NCBI GenBank assembly: GCA_001661245.1
Contig: KV454011.1
Span: 1,204,724 to 1,268,723, forward strand
Source of the DNA: Pachysolen tannophilus NRRL Y-2460
Lineage: Eukaryota; Ascomycota; Pichiomycetes; Alaninales; Pachysolenaceae
DNA: 64,000 bases
Direction of reading: 5' to 3'
In this document: positions 51,386 to 60,474 of the stretch, piece after piece
Numbering within the stretch: the stretch's first letter is position 1
Layout: every line of letters begins with the position of its first letter
Program-made: the position numbers and the translations under genes
The notes under the pieces: generated by a model
What the model saw: only the letters and a program-made list of their open reading frames with translations
What the model was told of the DNA's origin: nothing
The model's database searches: none

Positions 51386-52810
51386 TTAGAAGACGTATGG
51401 GATGAACAAGTAAGGACATTCTTTTAAGTATCTATCCCAATCTTTACCGTATTTCTTTGCGCATTTTCTATTATCTCTAACTGCTCTATGGGTTAATACG
51501 ATGAAGAAGAATACTGGGTAAAACCATGGGAATGGCGACAGGAACCCACAGATGAATCCCCATGTCAAGCATTGGACGTAATCGGCGGTATAATGCATTT
51601 TTCTTGCATATTTATACCAACCATCTGTTAATAATACTGAACCATTTGCACATTTTATATATTTTGGATTTTTCAAGACTTGACCTGGTAAATATGGGAA
51701 AGTTTTCCTAATTGATTTATCACCAGCCATAAATTTTCTAAAAGTATTTTTTTGTGCATTACCTGTATCGAAGAAATAATAAGCAATTAATAATAACATA
51801 TATAATGAAATGTTATAAGTTTTTGACCAATTATACTCTGATGGATCATGATGATATAAGAATAAAGTACAATGACAATAAGTATATGGAACACCAGCAA
51901 TATTCCAAAAAATCAACAAAAACCCAAATTTTTCATAAGCCATATCCCATGTTGGAACAATTAATTCTTCACCTTTAGAACAAGCATTTGCATATAAATA
52001 ATGAGCTAATAAAAGAAAACAAGCTTGTGGTGTTATATAACCAAAAGTTTCATATTGATATAAACATAAACTTAAGCTTAAAAAAAATAAAGTAAACCAA
52101 GGTAATCTAACTTCGAAAAACATTTTTAAATCAATTATACCAATTCTTGGATTTAAAGGAGCACCCATAAACATATCATAAATTACATTACCTGTTAAAT
52201 CATGATAATCACCTGAAATGAAAAGGGTATATAAATATAATGAAATACTAAAGATAAAACCAAGTATAATAGCAATAGTCATTAATTCTCCAAAATGTTC
52301 TAATATATAATATAATTTGAAAAAACCTGTAAAATGCATTATAAGAGCTATTGTAAATGATGTATAAAAAGTCCACATTGCATTACAATAATAAGGTAAT
52401 TGTTTATTTTGTAAATGAGTTAATGGTTGACCTTTTGTCCAAATACCTGGTAAAATTATATAAAAAATTAATTGACAAACAATAAATGTAATAAATATTT
52501 TCCAAGAATTAAATGATGGAATACCATTTTTTAAAAATAATTGATATAAATGATTTAAAAAATCACTAAAAGATTCTTTATCAGTTGGCCAAGCAGGTTT
52601 ACCATTATAAAACTCTGCACTTAACCACATATAATACATCAATAATGGGAAACCAATCATCATTCCTAAAGCACCTATTGGACCTCCAAACTCATATTCA
52701 ACTTGTTTCTTGTTAGAAACAGAATCAGAAGAATCTGATGTAACTTGTTTCAAATTAACTCCATTAGAATCATTTTTCTTGGAGGATCTGGATCTAGTGA
52801 CAGCAGCCAT
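51386..52810 (-). CDS. ERG4: Delta24(24(1))-sterol C-24 reductase Erg4
   Basis: 474 aa from the ATG at 52808-52810 ([12 protein letters not shown]); S. cerevisiae Erg4 is 473. It catalyses the last step of ergosterol synthesis in the ER. Family blocks are intact: [95 protein letters not shown], and the C-terminal [22 protein letters not shown]. Codon 424 is CTG (plus-strand 51539-51541) in [14 protein letters not shown], where S. cerevisiae has Asn; Ser fits better than Leu there. Six heptamer repeats sit immediately upstream of the ATG. Confidence 0.97.
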   Translation of the reverse strand: MAAVTRSRSSKKNDSNGVNLKQVTSDSSDSVSNKKQVEYEFGGPIGALGMMIGFPLLMYYMWLSAEFYNGKPAWPTDKESFSDFLNHLYQLFLKNGIPSFNSWKIFITFIVCQLIFYIILPGIWTKGQPLTHLQNKQLPYYCNAMWTFYTSFTIALIMHFTGFFKLYYILEHFGELMTIAIILGFIFSISLYLYTLFISGDYHDLTGNVIYDMFMGAPLNPRIGIIDLKMFFEVRLPWFTLFFLSLSLCLYQYETFGYITPQACFLLLAHYLYANACSKGEELIVPTWDMAYEKFGFLLIFWNIAGVPYTYCHCTLFLYHHDPSEYNWSKTYNISLYMLLLIAYYFFDTGNAQKNTFRKFMAGDKSIRKTFPYLPGQVLKNPKYIKCANGSVLLTDGWYKYARKMHYTADYVQCLTWGFICGFLSPFPWFYPVFFFIVLTHRAVRDNRKCAKKYGKDWDRYLKECPYLFIPYVF

Positions 52811-52813
52811 ATT

Positions 52814-52855
52814 AGCAATCAGCAATCAGCATTCAGCAATAAGCAATAAGCAATA
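52814..52855. repeat. Six 7-bp tandem repeats abutting the ERG4 start
   Basis: AGCAATC, AGCAATC, AGCATTC, then three AGCAATA units, end to end. The first unit begins 4 bp upstream of the ERG4 ATG. They would lie in the ERG4 5' UTR or core promoter. Confidence 0.92.
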
Positions 52856-53095
52856 GTTCCACTATTAGTTCCAATATTGTTTATAATCAACTGGAGGAAG
52901 GAGGATTTACTTGACTATTTATATGATTTGCGTGAAATTTTTACGTACACGTTACCAATTTTATTTTTCAAGTTTTAAAAAAAATCGTATAAAAAGACTC
53001 TCGTATAAAAACATATGAACGATGACAACAGCAACAACTGCAACTGCACGATTATTAAAATGTAGTTATATCTAAATCTATATATGTGTATATTG

Positions 53096-53970
53096 TTAGT
53101 CCTTTTCAGCAATAGAGATTAATCTTTCATCAATTTCTTCTGGTGTTAAAATTCTAAAACCTTTTTCTTTAGTAGCAATACCAATTTCAATATCATTTTT
53201 CCTAAATTCTGTACTTAAAACATTACTCAATTGAATGATTGCAAATTCAACAACTTTCTCCCAGTTTCCCTTACATAAAACTGATTTTTTTCTTTCACCA
53301 TCTTCTGTTGTTGTTGTTGTTGAACCAGTTTTTTTCAAACTTTTCTCTAAAGATGCCATTACTTCTTGTTCTTTTGGACCTGTAGCACAAGCTTTTGAAG
53401 AATTATAATAACCTGCTGGATCACATCTAAATAAACTTGGTCCAAATTCTTCATCATAACTAATAAATGTTAATACTACTCCTAATGGTCTCATATATGC
53501 TCTTTGAGTATAAATTTGTGATAAATTTGCCATTCTCTTTGCCAATGCATCACATGGCATTTCATACCCATACTTGTATTTAAACTCAGAAGCCTCTGCT
53601 CTTGCTCTTAAAGCTTGTGCTCTAGCATCTGCAATCGATCCTGTTACACACATTCCAATTGAAGGAGTAATTTGAAATAAGTAAGTTATAGTCTTTGCAT
53701 CCAATAATTTATCAGGAATCTTCTTTTGAGATATTACTACACTAGAATCCTCACCACATATACCCATAGAAGTGATATTTGCTAAATTGATTGCTTTAAA
53801 AGCATATTCTACTTGATATAATCTGCCTTCCGGTGAAAAAATGGTAATATGTCTATCAAAACCTGCAGAGCCTAAACAAAGAAAAAAAAAAGAAAAAAAA
53901 CTTGTTAGAATCAAACACCATATTCAATTGAATGAGAAAAAAGCCCACTACAATCAAACTTACCAGACAT
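53096..53970 (-). CDS. SCL1: 20S proteasome alpha1 subunit Scl1, two exons
   Basis: 260 aa. Exon 1 is only 7 nt (53964-53970, ATG TCT G) and exon 2 is 53096-53871. Splicing gives [29 protein letters not shown], the canonical alpha1 N-terminus; reading straight through instead yields an unrelated hydrophobic leader. The alpha-type signature ([19 protein letters not shown]), [20 protein letters not shown] and DPAGYY are all present. A Thr/Lys-rich insertion ([14 protein letters not shown]) is slightly longer than in yeast. It forms the alpha ring with Pre8 and others; alpha subunits are not catalytic. A PACE-like box lies about 130 bp upstream. Confidence 0.96.
53872..53963 (-). other. SCL1 intron (92 bp)
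   Basis: On the minus strand: donor GTAAGT directly after ATGTCTG, branch-like TTCTAAC, poly-pyrimidine stretch and acceptor TAG. It creates a 7-nt coding first exon. Confidence 0.92.
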
Positions 53971-54097
53971 TATCTACTATATGATCTCAATTAAATATTT
54001 AATTAATTAAATAAATATATAAATATATATATAAAGTATAAAATATAAACCACTTCTTTTGTTCTTCTTCTTTCTCTTTGTTCTTGATTTCGCCTGT

Positions 54098-54107
54098 AGT
54101 GGCAAAA
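54098..54107 (+). promoter_or_regulatory. PACE-like (Rpn4) box upstream of SCL1
   Basis: AGTGGCAAAA differs by one base from the S. cerevisiae PACE GGTGGCAAA that Rpn4 binds in proteasome promoters. It lies about 128-137 bp upstream of the SCL1 ATG. A matching GTGGCAAAA precedes HSM3. Confidence 0.65.
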
Positions 54108-54370
54108 ATTCAACTTTTTTTTTTTAAATGAAGTATAAAATTTCCCAAAGCGGTAATTCATTTTTGGTAGTTTTGTGAACGACTTTTTGATACAACAAAA
54201 AAAGACACAAAATTTCCTAATTGGGATAATTTGGTTTGATAAAGCACTACCGCCTTTCAGAGGCCGCAAGAAAAAAATGCGGACGCAATTGTAGGCGCAA
54301 ATTAAGTGTACACTTGTGTATCACAACTGTGGACCGCGAGTATCAGCGCGCGTGGTTGCTCAACTGCGGA

Positions 54371-54441
54371 TATTACTGCTGCTGCTTTTGTCGCTGCTGT
54401 TATCGCTGGTACTGCTGCTGCTACTCCTGGTGCTGCTACTC
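54371..54441. repeat. Imperfect CTG/CAG-type triplet array
   Basis: Runs of CTG triplets broken by TTT, TCG, GTA and CCT triplets, immediately 3' of the oxygenase stop codon. On the minus strand the in-phase continuation is CAG-rich and hits stops, so it is non-coding. A related GCA/GCT-rich tract lies inside the gene (about 54845-54925). Confidence 0.75.
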
Positions 54442-55533
54442 CTAGTCGTGGTTACCCATCAAGATTCTGGAACTATATTGGGCAAAGTTTTCAGTCTCAT
54501 TAACCATATCACTTAAACTTGGCTGACAGAAAACAGCTAATGTGTTTCTTGCTATATTTTGATATTTTGCATCTTTAAAATTTTTAACAAAATGAGGAAC
54601 TGCCTTGAACCGATTATTCGAAACTTCTTGTAAGCAGCTCCCAGTTTGGAAAGCTAGGCAATCAATGGGTATACTTATTTTCACTGCTTGGCCTTTTCTG
54701 TCTTTAATAAATAATCCCGAATTATGGGAATCAGGAGAATTAGGTAAGATTTCACCGGTTTCCTCGTTGATGAACAATGCACTTGTTAAGCCAGTAAGAC
54801 ACGAATGGTCTAAATGTTCACCACACCAGTCTGAGTCATCGTCGGAGCTAGCAAGTAAAGCAGAGCTAGCAGAGCTAGCAGATCCTGCTGCTGATGATGC
54901 TGCTGCTGATGATGCTGTTGATGACTCGGATAACGGGTAATAATGCAATAATCTTGCCTTGGTTGTATACGATTTCTCAACAATAGTTTCCAAGTATCTT
55001 GGTTTATAATTTTCTATATTTTGTAAACAATACCTATCACAGTTTTTAGCAACTTCAATACTAACACTTATAATCAAGTTGATTAATCTTTTACAATCCA
55101 TAACAAAATTCGGCATCAATTCTTGTGAAGGCCACAAATTCAGACACGTATATGCCTTATATTTATCAAAACCAACAATTTCCTCGGATATAGGGCCTTC
55201 CTTGTTAAAATCTTTATAAAATGAACAATTAATATAATATGAACCTTTAAATAAATCAGGTTTACCATTCAATTTTTCCTTCCCCAATGACCACCCAATA
55301 AGCCATGTTGCCTCTTCATTCTCCATTCTCTCTAATTCATGTTTAGGAAGCTTGGCCAATATAGAAGCTGCACTTAAAACCTTCAATCTAAGTTCATAAT
55401 ACTCTTGTGGAAGATCTTTAACTACAATAATACCTAAACTCTTTTGACCAAATGCCCTTTCCAAAACATCAAATGAAATCCCTTTCTTCAACTCCTCAAG
55501 CGATACAGTAACACTACCACCTTCATAGCTCAT
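54442..55533 (-). CDS. Clavaminate-synthase-like 2-oxoglutarate/Fe(II) oxygenase
   Basis: 363 aa from the ATG at 55531-55533 (MSYEGGSVTVS). Isopenicillin-N-synthase-type fold: the Fe ligands appear as HLD in WCGEHLDHSCLTGLTSALF (HxD) and a distal His in RFKAVPHFVKN, followed by RNTLAVF, where the Arg would bind 2-oxoglutarate. An unusual Ser/Ala run of about 28 residues (about 204-232), encoded by a G/C-rich triplet tract, is inserted just before the HxD strand, a position that is short in homologs. The substrate is unknown. It shares a roughly 200-bp promoter with HOS2. The function is a family-level assignment only. Confidence 0.75.
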   Translation of the reverse strand: MSYEGGSVTVSLEELKKGISFDVLERAFGQKSLGIIVVKDLPQEYYELRLKVLSAASILAKLPKHELERMENEEATWLIGWSLGKEKLNGKPDLFKGSYYINCSFYKDFNKEGPISEEIVGFDKYKAYTCLNLWPSQELMPNFVMDCKRLINLIISVSIEVAKNCDRYCLQNIENYKPRYLETIVEKSYTTKARLLHYYPLSESSTASSAAASSAAGSASSASSALLASSDDDSDWCGEHLDHSCLTGLTSALFINEETGEILPNSPDSHNSGLFIKDRKGQAVKISIPIDCLAFQTGSCLQEVSNNRFKAVPHFVKNFKDAKYQNIARNTLAVFCQPSLSDMVNETENFAQYSSRILMGNHD

Positions 55534-55734
55534 ATTCCAACCTCTTCTCCCTCTATTCTCCTCTTTATATTTCAATTTGTATTTAAAAAAAATTCTTTAT
55601 TCTATTCTATCGGCTAATTTATAAAATTAAATAAATTTAAAAAATATAAAAATTTTTTAATTTTATTAATTAATTAATTAATTAATATTTTTTGCTTAAT
55701 TTCAATTAATAAACTTGTTGTTAGGGTATCATCT

Positions 55735-55764
55735 ATGGACGATGGCGTATTCATGGCTGGATGA
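55735..55764 (+). promoter_or_regulatory. Overlapping upstream ORF at the HOS2 start
   Basis: An ATG at 55735, 7 nt before the main ATG and in another frame, opens a nine-codon frame ending at 55764 inside HOS2. Its context (T at -3) is weak, whereas the main ATG has A at -3, so leaky scanning or a start site between the two is likely. Confidence 0.4.
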
Positions 55765-57151
55765 TGATGACCAAACTCTCCAGCATGATAGTAAGACGTT
55801 GAAATATATGCCGTTGTATGAATTAAATTCGAATTTTAATCAACAATATAGACCAAATGTTTCTTACCATTATAATGAACAAGTTTCTCATTTTCATTAT
55901 GGAGTTAGACATCCTATGAAACCTTTTAGATTGATGCTTACTGATCATTTAGTGATAGGGTATAAGTTACATGAGCATATGGATTTATATAAGCCAAGAC
56001 GAGCTACAAGAAGTGAATTATTGGAATTTCATTCTGAAGATTATATTGATTTTTTATCCAGTATAACTCCTGATCAATCTCTGTTAAAATCATATCTGGA
56101 TACTTTACTGAAATTTAATATAGGTGATGATTGTCCTGTATTTGATGGGATGTATGATTATGCTTCGATATATGCTGGTGCTTCTTTGGATGCTACAAGA
56201 AAATTAATAAATGGACAAAGTGATATTGCTATTAATTGGTCTGGTGGACTTCATCATGCCAAAAAATTTGAACCTTCTGGTTTTTGCTATGTGAATGATA
56301 TTGTCTTGTCAATATTAAACTTGTTGAGATATTATCCAAGAGTCTTGTATATAGATATTGATTTACATCATGGTGATGGAGTTCAAGAGGCATTTTATAC
56401 AACAGATAGAGTATTAACATGTTCTTTCCATAAATACGATGGGAAATTTTTCCCAGCAACAGGTAATCTTGATGAAACAGGAATAGGTAAAGGTAAGAAT
56501 TTTGCTATAAATGTACCTTTAAGAGATGGAGTTGATGATGAAAGTTATATAAGGTTATTTAAATCAATAATGGAACCTTTAATAAATCAATTTAATCCTT
56601 CAGTTATTGTTCAACAATGTGGGGCAGACTCTTTAGGTTGTGATAGGTTGGGACGCTTTAATTTGAACATTAAAGCTCATGGTGAATGTGTTAATTTTAT
56701 TAAAAGTTTTGGAATTCCAATGTTAGTGGTTGGTGGAGGAGGTTATACTCCAAGAAATGTTAGTAGGTTATGGTGTTATGAAACCTCATTATTAACAAAT
56801 GTTAAATTAAATAGTAAATTACCTGAAAACTTGGCTTTTAGAAATTGGTTTAAGCCAGATTATTCATTGCATCCAAATTTAAAAGGTGATAATTTACAAA
56901 ATCAAAATGATCGAAAATTCTTGGAAAATTTGAAAATAACCGTATTGGAACAATTAAGATTTTTAAATGGAGCTCCAAGTTGTTCAATGAATGAAATCCC
57001 ACCGGATTTACAAGGTTTTACTAAAGATGATGAAGAGGCCTTTTATGAAAAATTAAAAGAGCAAGATTTTAACGATAAATTTATAGATGGAGAAGCTAGA
57101 GATAAAAAAATTATGAAAGATGAAGCTAGAATTGGGGAATTAATGGAATAA
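55742..57151 (+). CDS. HOS2: Class I histone deacetylase Hos2
   Basis: 469 aa from the ATG at 55742 (MAYSW); S. cerevisiae Hos2 is 452. Hos2 is the catalytic deacetylase of the Set3 complex and acts in active coding regions. Motifs: [21 protein letters not shown]; the general-base pair in SGGLHHAKK; Zn ligands in [17 protein letters not shown]; the [13 protein letters not shown] loop; and [27 protein letters not shown] and [14 protein letters not shown] are Hos2-specific rather than Rpd3-like. A CTG codon at 56108-56110 before [11 protein letters not shown] occupies a polar (Glu) position of yeast Hos2, again favouring Ser. (ATTA)n repeats lie about 55-75 bp upstream. Confidence 0.97.
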   Translation: MAYSWLDDDDQTLQHDSKTLKYMPLYELNSNFNQQYRPNVSYHYNEQVSHFHYGVRHPMKPFRLMLTDHLVIGYKLHEHMDLYKPRRATRSELLEFHSEDYIDFLSSITPDQSLLKSYLDTLLKFNIGDDCPVFDGMYDYASIYAGASLDATRKLINGQSDIAINWSGGLHHAKKFEPSGFCYVNDIVLSILNLLRYYPRVLYIDIDLHHGDGVQEAFYTTDRVLTCSFHKYDGKFFPATGNLDETGIGKGKNFAINVPLRDGVDDESYIRLFKSIMEPLINQFNPSVIVQQCGADSLGCDRLGRFNLNIKAHGECVNFIKSFGIPMLVVGGGGYTPRNVSRLWCYETSLLTNVKLNSKLPENLAFRNWFKPDYSLHPNLKGDNLQNQNDRKFLENLKITVLEQLRFLNGAPSCSMNEIPPDLQGFTKDDEEAFYEKLKEQDFNDKFIDGEARDKKIMKDEARIGELME

Positions 57152-57338
57152 TGCTAAGATGTAAATCATCATCTTTTTTTTTTTTTTATTTATTTTGTAT
57201 ATTGTAAATCGTTTAGTAGATATTTTGTAAATTAATATGTAATTTTATTATCATCAAGGCAAAAAGAAATTAAAATAAATAAAAAAAACACACAAAAAAC
57301 TCCTATTTAATTAATATATAATACATTCAATGCTAAAT

Positions 57339-58700
57339 TTATGAATGAATTGCAACTTTTTCCCTTTGTTTATCTGTATCAGCTTTCACCTCTTTTTCTT
57401 CTTCTTCTTCTTCTTTATTTTCCAGTACTTTGTTATCTGTTTTCAAATTTTCTAATCTCTTGGCCAATTCATCTATACCATCGTCAGAATGATCTATTTC
57501 AATTGTTTCCTTAGTATTTTTAGCCATTTCTTGTAATTCCTTTTCAATTTCTTGATCTTCTTTCTCCATATTGGTGTTATCAGCCAATAAGTCACTAATC
57601 TCCTCCGTCTTGTTTACTTCAACGTTAAGATCTGCAATTATTGTATTCAAATCATCCAAATCATCAATCTCACTATTCAAATCTTTTAATACCAGTGAAT
57701 TTCTAGTTAATGTATTAATTAATTCTTTATTAAATTTAGCATTATTAATATTTCTTAACAATTCATCCAAATTATTATAGTTGTTTAATTGAAGATCATA
57801 ATTATTGGTCAATTTCTTTAAAATTTGAAATAATCTTCTGGCTTTAACTTTATTATTATTATCCAAATTTCTTTTGATTTCAAGTTTTAAATCTTGTATT
57901 TTGATAGATAATTGATCTGTAATCAGTTGAATCTTGTTTAATGTGATTTTTAATTCAACAATTGATTTATCAGACTCTGAGATAATTTTTGTTTCTTCAT
58001 TATTATCACTATTAATAATATTAAATTTAATGATGTTATCATCTATTATAATTTTTTCCAATTCTCTTGATAAATAAATTAAAATCAATTCATAGTCTAA
58101 TTCTGTAATCTTCTGATATAAATTCTTCTTCTTGATAACACTATAGAAATCCAGTTTATCAATAATATAATCACAATAGTCTTGTTTCTTTAAATAATTT
58201 GATTCATAATACCTTAATACATCAATACTCAATTCTTCAAGATTCTTAATTGAAATTAAAGCATCTTTTTTCAAACTCCCATCTCTATTCCCAACATTAT
58301 AATCAAAAAAATATGTTAACTTTGAAAGTAAACTTGAAATCACTCTTTTAGACTTGATGGAACCCTTTTTAAATTCACTAATCGGTACAAGACTTTGTTC
58401 TCTTATTAAAACGTTTAATACTTCATCCATTATCCCATTAGAAAGCTTGTATACAACTCCATTCTCATATACTATAGTAAACTTGTCTATAAAAGACCCA
58501 TTATTCACCTCGACACTAGTCAAATGATCAAAAACTTTCATATCAATCAATTTCAAAATAATAAGTTTCCAAGTCTCTAAATTGCCATTATAACCATCTG
58601 GATTCCTATCCTTTAATACATGAAGATTAGAATTATACATAGAACTCAGCCTAGAACTCTTAATATATTCCTTTAACACCTTCTCAATCTCCATCGTCAT
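57339..58700 (-). CDS. CHM7: ESCRT-III nuclear-envelope protein Chm7
   Basis: 453 aa from the ATG at 58698-58700 (MTMEIEKVL); S. cerevisiae Chm7 is 450. An N-terminal winged-helix region (about 1-190) is followed by a Snf7-type helical core (about 230-370) with RRLFQILKKL, LDELLRNINNAKFNKELINTL and an acidic helix DLNSEIDDLDDLNTIIADLNVEV. The C-terminal segment is Glu/Lys-rich. Chm7/CHMP7 recruits ESCRT-III to the inner nuclear membrane with Heh1/Heh2 to seal defective pores. (CAATT)n repeats lie directly against the start codon. It is divergent from HSM3 over about 220 bp. Confidence 0.88.
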   Translation of the reverse strand: MTMEIEKVLKEYIKSSRLSSMYNSNLHVLKDRNPDGYNGNLETWKLIILKLIDMKVFDHLTSVEVNNGSFIDKFTIVYENGVVYKLSNGIMDEVLNVLIREQSLVPISEFKKGSIKSKRVISSLLSKLTYFFDYNVGNRDGSLKKDALISIKNLEELSIDVLRYYESNYLKKQDYCDYIIDKLDFYSVIKKKNLYQKITELDYELILIYLSRELEKIIIDDNIIKFNIINSDNNEETKIISESDKSIVELKITLNKIQLITDQLSIKIQDLKLEIKRNLDNNNKVKARRLFQILKKLTNNYDLQLNNYNNLDELLRNINNAKFNKELINTLTRNSLVLKDLNSEIDDLDDLNTIIADLNVEVNKTEEISDLLADNTNMEKEDQEIEKELQEMAKNTKETIEIDHSDDGIDELAKRLENLKTDNKVLENKEEEEEEKEVKADTDKQREKVAIHS

Positions 58701-58745
58701 CAATTCAATTCAATTCAACTTAATTCAACTTAATTCAATTCAAAC
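58701..58745. repeat. (CAATT/CTTAATT)n microsatellite abutting the CHM7 start
   Basis: Pentamer and related units begin at the base next to the CHM7 ATG and run about 45 bp upstream. They form a likely 5' UTR repeat. Confidence 0.85.
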
Positions 58746-58828
58746 TAATCATCAATTTATTTATAAATTTAATCTTATTTATATTACTGTTTTGGTATTT
58801 AATTTATATATTTATTTATTTTAGCAAT

Positions 58829-58837
58829 TTTTGCCAC
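58829..58837 (-). promoter_or_regulatory. PACE-like (Rpn4) box upstream of HSM3
   Basis: TTTTGCCAC on the plus strand equals GTGGCAAAA on the minus strand. It lies 84 bp upstream of the HSM3 ATG and has the same orientation relative to its gene as the box upstream of SCL1. Confidence 0.6.
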
Positions 58838-58920
58838 ATCAAGAATTAGTTGTTAAACTGATTAATACTTGTTGATATTGAGATTGAAGGGATTGAAGGG
58901 ATTGAAGAGGATATTGTAGC

Positions 58921-60378
58921 ATGGATGCTGAAGAGTTGAGCTTACAGATTATCAAGCTGACGAGGGACGATTGTGTTGATGTTAGGGATGTTGAGAAATT
59001 GTTTGGTAAACTATTATCAGGTGCTGATATTGAGAACCGATTAGAATTGGTTCAATCATTGATCAAATATTTGGCCACTGGGTCTTCATTTTTTGAGTTG
59101 GATGATAGTTCGCAAAATTCTGTGATCAAGTTGCTATCATTATTATTAGACAAGTATTCTATTGATTATATTCTTCAAAATTTTTACTCTTTAAATGATT
59201 TGATCAATTTTATTAATTTGACTAAAAATAACAATGTTTTTAAATTGATTTCCAACTTATTGTTGAAGATATCACCTATTGATATTCTTTCAAATACTGA
59301 ATTGATCAAGATCTTGATAACAAAATTGAATGACGTTGAGTTGTCTTTAGGAATTATAAATTCAATTGAAGATTTTATAATGAATTTAGCCTTGGTGAAC
59401 AATAGTGAATTGATGAAAAGAAGGTTATTATCGCATGAAATTATAAATTTACTAATGTCAATGAGAAATAGTGGGAAAGATAAGCAAATTGTGAGGTTAT
59501 TGGATCTAATAAGTAATGTTTACTTAAATTTCGTTAAAGATGGTGATATTCCAACATATTTGTATTCTTTTGAATTTAAAGATTTTATTCAAGATGATGT
59601 GATGTTAGTTGTTTGCATAATTGATTTCCATAATCGGGTCTTATCGAAAATTATTGAAGATAATAATAGACTTTGCTGGTTGAGTGATAAATTGGTGAAT
59701 CAATATGAATACATTGTTAGATTGTTGTTTGACCAAAATCTTCTGGATCATGATAATAAAAGTTTCATTATAAATGAAGTTACAATATTTACAACCCAAT
59801 TATCATATTTACCTGAGGGAAAATATTTTGATAATTTAAATGGAAAATATCATATAATAGATAGGGCAATTGATGACTATACTTATAATGATGAATCGAT
59901 ATCGTTATTATCCAAGATAAATCCAAATTATTTGATGAATAAACAACAATTTTTAAAAGATTTTGCAATTTACAAAGTTAAATTCATTCCAATATTAAAT
60001 AATTTAATTCAAAAAGAATCAATATTTGAAATTGTCAAGTTGAAAAACTTTAATACATCCTCGTTGAAAAACTTGCCATCTTTAAAAGAATTATTCGGTG
60101 TATTAGTAGTAATGTCCTCTTTTAAATGGTCAACATTTCATCTTTTAAATCATTTACCATCTATAATGAACACATTGTTGGATAATCTGTTTGATATTGT
60201 TGAGCCAGAAGTTTTTGAATTAAAAAAACAAATTTTAGCAAATTTGATATTTTCCAATACTATTGAAGAATTGGGAATCTGGAACTCAAAAATAAGGGAA
60301 ACTTATAGTTTAATGTTAGATGGAAAACCGTTGAAGGATAAAGATGTTCAGGTTGCAGTCTATGATCAATTTAGTTAA
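58921..60378 (+). CDS. HSM3: Proteasome base-assembly chaperone Hsm3
   Basis: 485 aa (S. cerevisiae Hsm3 is about 480). Hsm3/S5b binds the C-terminal domain of Rpt1 and guides assembly of the 19S base. The protein is almost entirely helical (HEAT/ARM-like). It shares scattered family patches such as ELMKRRLLSHEIINLL, RLLDLISNVYLNF, SKINPNYLMNKQQFLKDFAIYKVKFIPILNNL, FHLLNHLPSIMNTLL and WNSKIRETYSLMLDGK with yeast Hsm3, in the same order and spacing. Identity is low overall, as usual for this family. Linkage to a PACE-like promoter box supports the call. Confidence 0.82.
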   Translation: MDAEELSLQIIKLTRDDCVDVRDVEKLFGKLLSGADIENRLELVQSLIKYLATGSSFFELDDSSQNSVIKLLSLLLDKYSIDYILQNFYSLNDLINFINLTKNNNVFKLISNLLLKISPIDILSNTELIKILITKLNDVELSLGIINSIEDFIMNLALVNNSELMKRRLLSHEIINLLMSMRNSGKDKQIVRLLDLISNVYLNFVKDGDIPTYLYSFEFKDFIQDDVMLVVCIIDFHNRVLSKIIEDNNRLCWLSDKLVNQYEYIVRLLFDQNLLDHDNKSFIINEVTIFTTQLSYLPEGKYFDNLNGKYHIIDRAIDDYTYNDESISLLSKINPNYLMNKQQFLKDFAIYKVKFIPILNNLIQKESIFEIVKLKNFNTSSLKNLPSLKELFGVLVVMSSFKWSTFHLLNHLPSIMNTLLDNLFDIVEPEVFELKKQILANLIFSNTIEELGIWNSKIRETYSLMLDGKPLKDKDVQVAVYDQFS

Positions 60379-60474
60379 AATAGAAAGAAGTTCTTTATTA
60401 ATTAAGCAATAGAATAAAAATAAAAATAATAACAATAATAATAATAATAATACATGTTCAACAGCGCAGCTATT

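Larger units (their letters stand above)
53971..54441. promoter_or_regulatory. SCL1 promoter and 3' flank of the oxygenase gene
   Basis: 471 bp. The SCL1-proximal half is A/T-rich and holds AGTGGCAAAA (54098-54107). The distal half (about 54245-54441) is strikingly G/C-rich for this genome, with GCGC runs and a degenerate CTG-type triplet array. Several frames are open on the plus strand only because of the triplet repeat. Confidence 0.6.

Noticed and set aside
51232-51405. 57-codon plus-strand frame beginning with Met-Lys repeats
   Set aside because: Produced by a GAAGAT-type purine repeat and it runs into the ERG4 3' end; the composition is implausible for a protein.
54003-54269. 88-codon minus-strand frame upstream of SCL1
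   Set aside because: Low-complexity Phe/Lys/Ile composition within the SCL1 promoter, with no homology recognised.
54236-54516. Three overlapping plus-strand frames at the triplet repeat
   Set aside because: All three frames stay open because CTG/TGC/GCT triplets contain no stops, which indicates repeat composition rather than coding.
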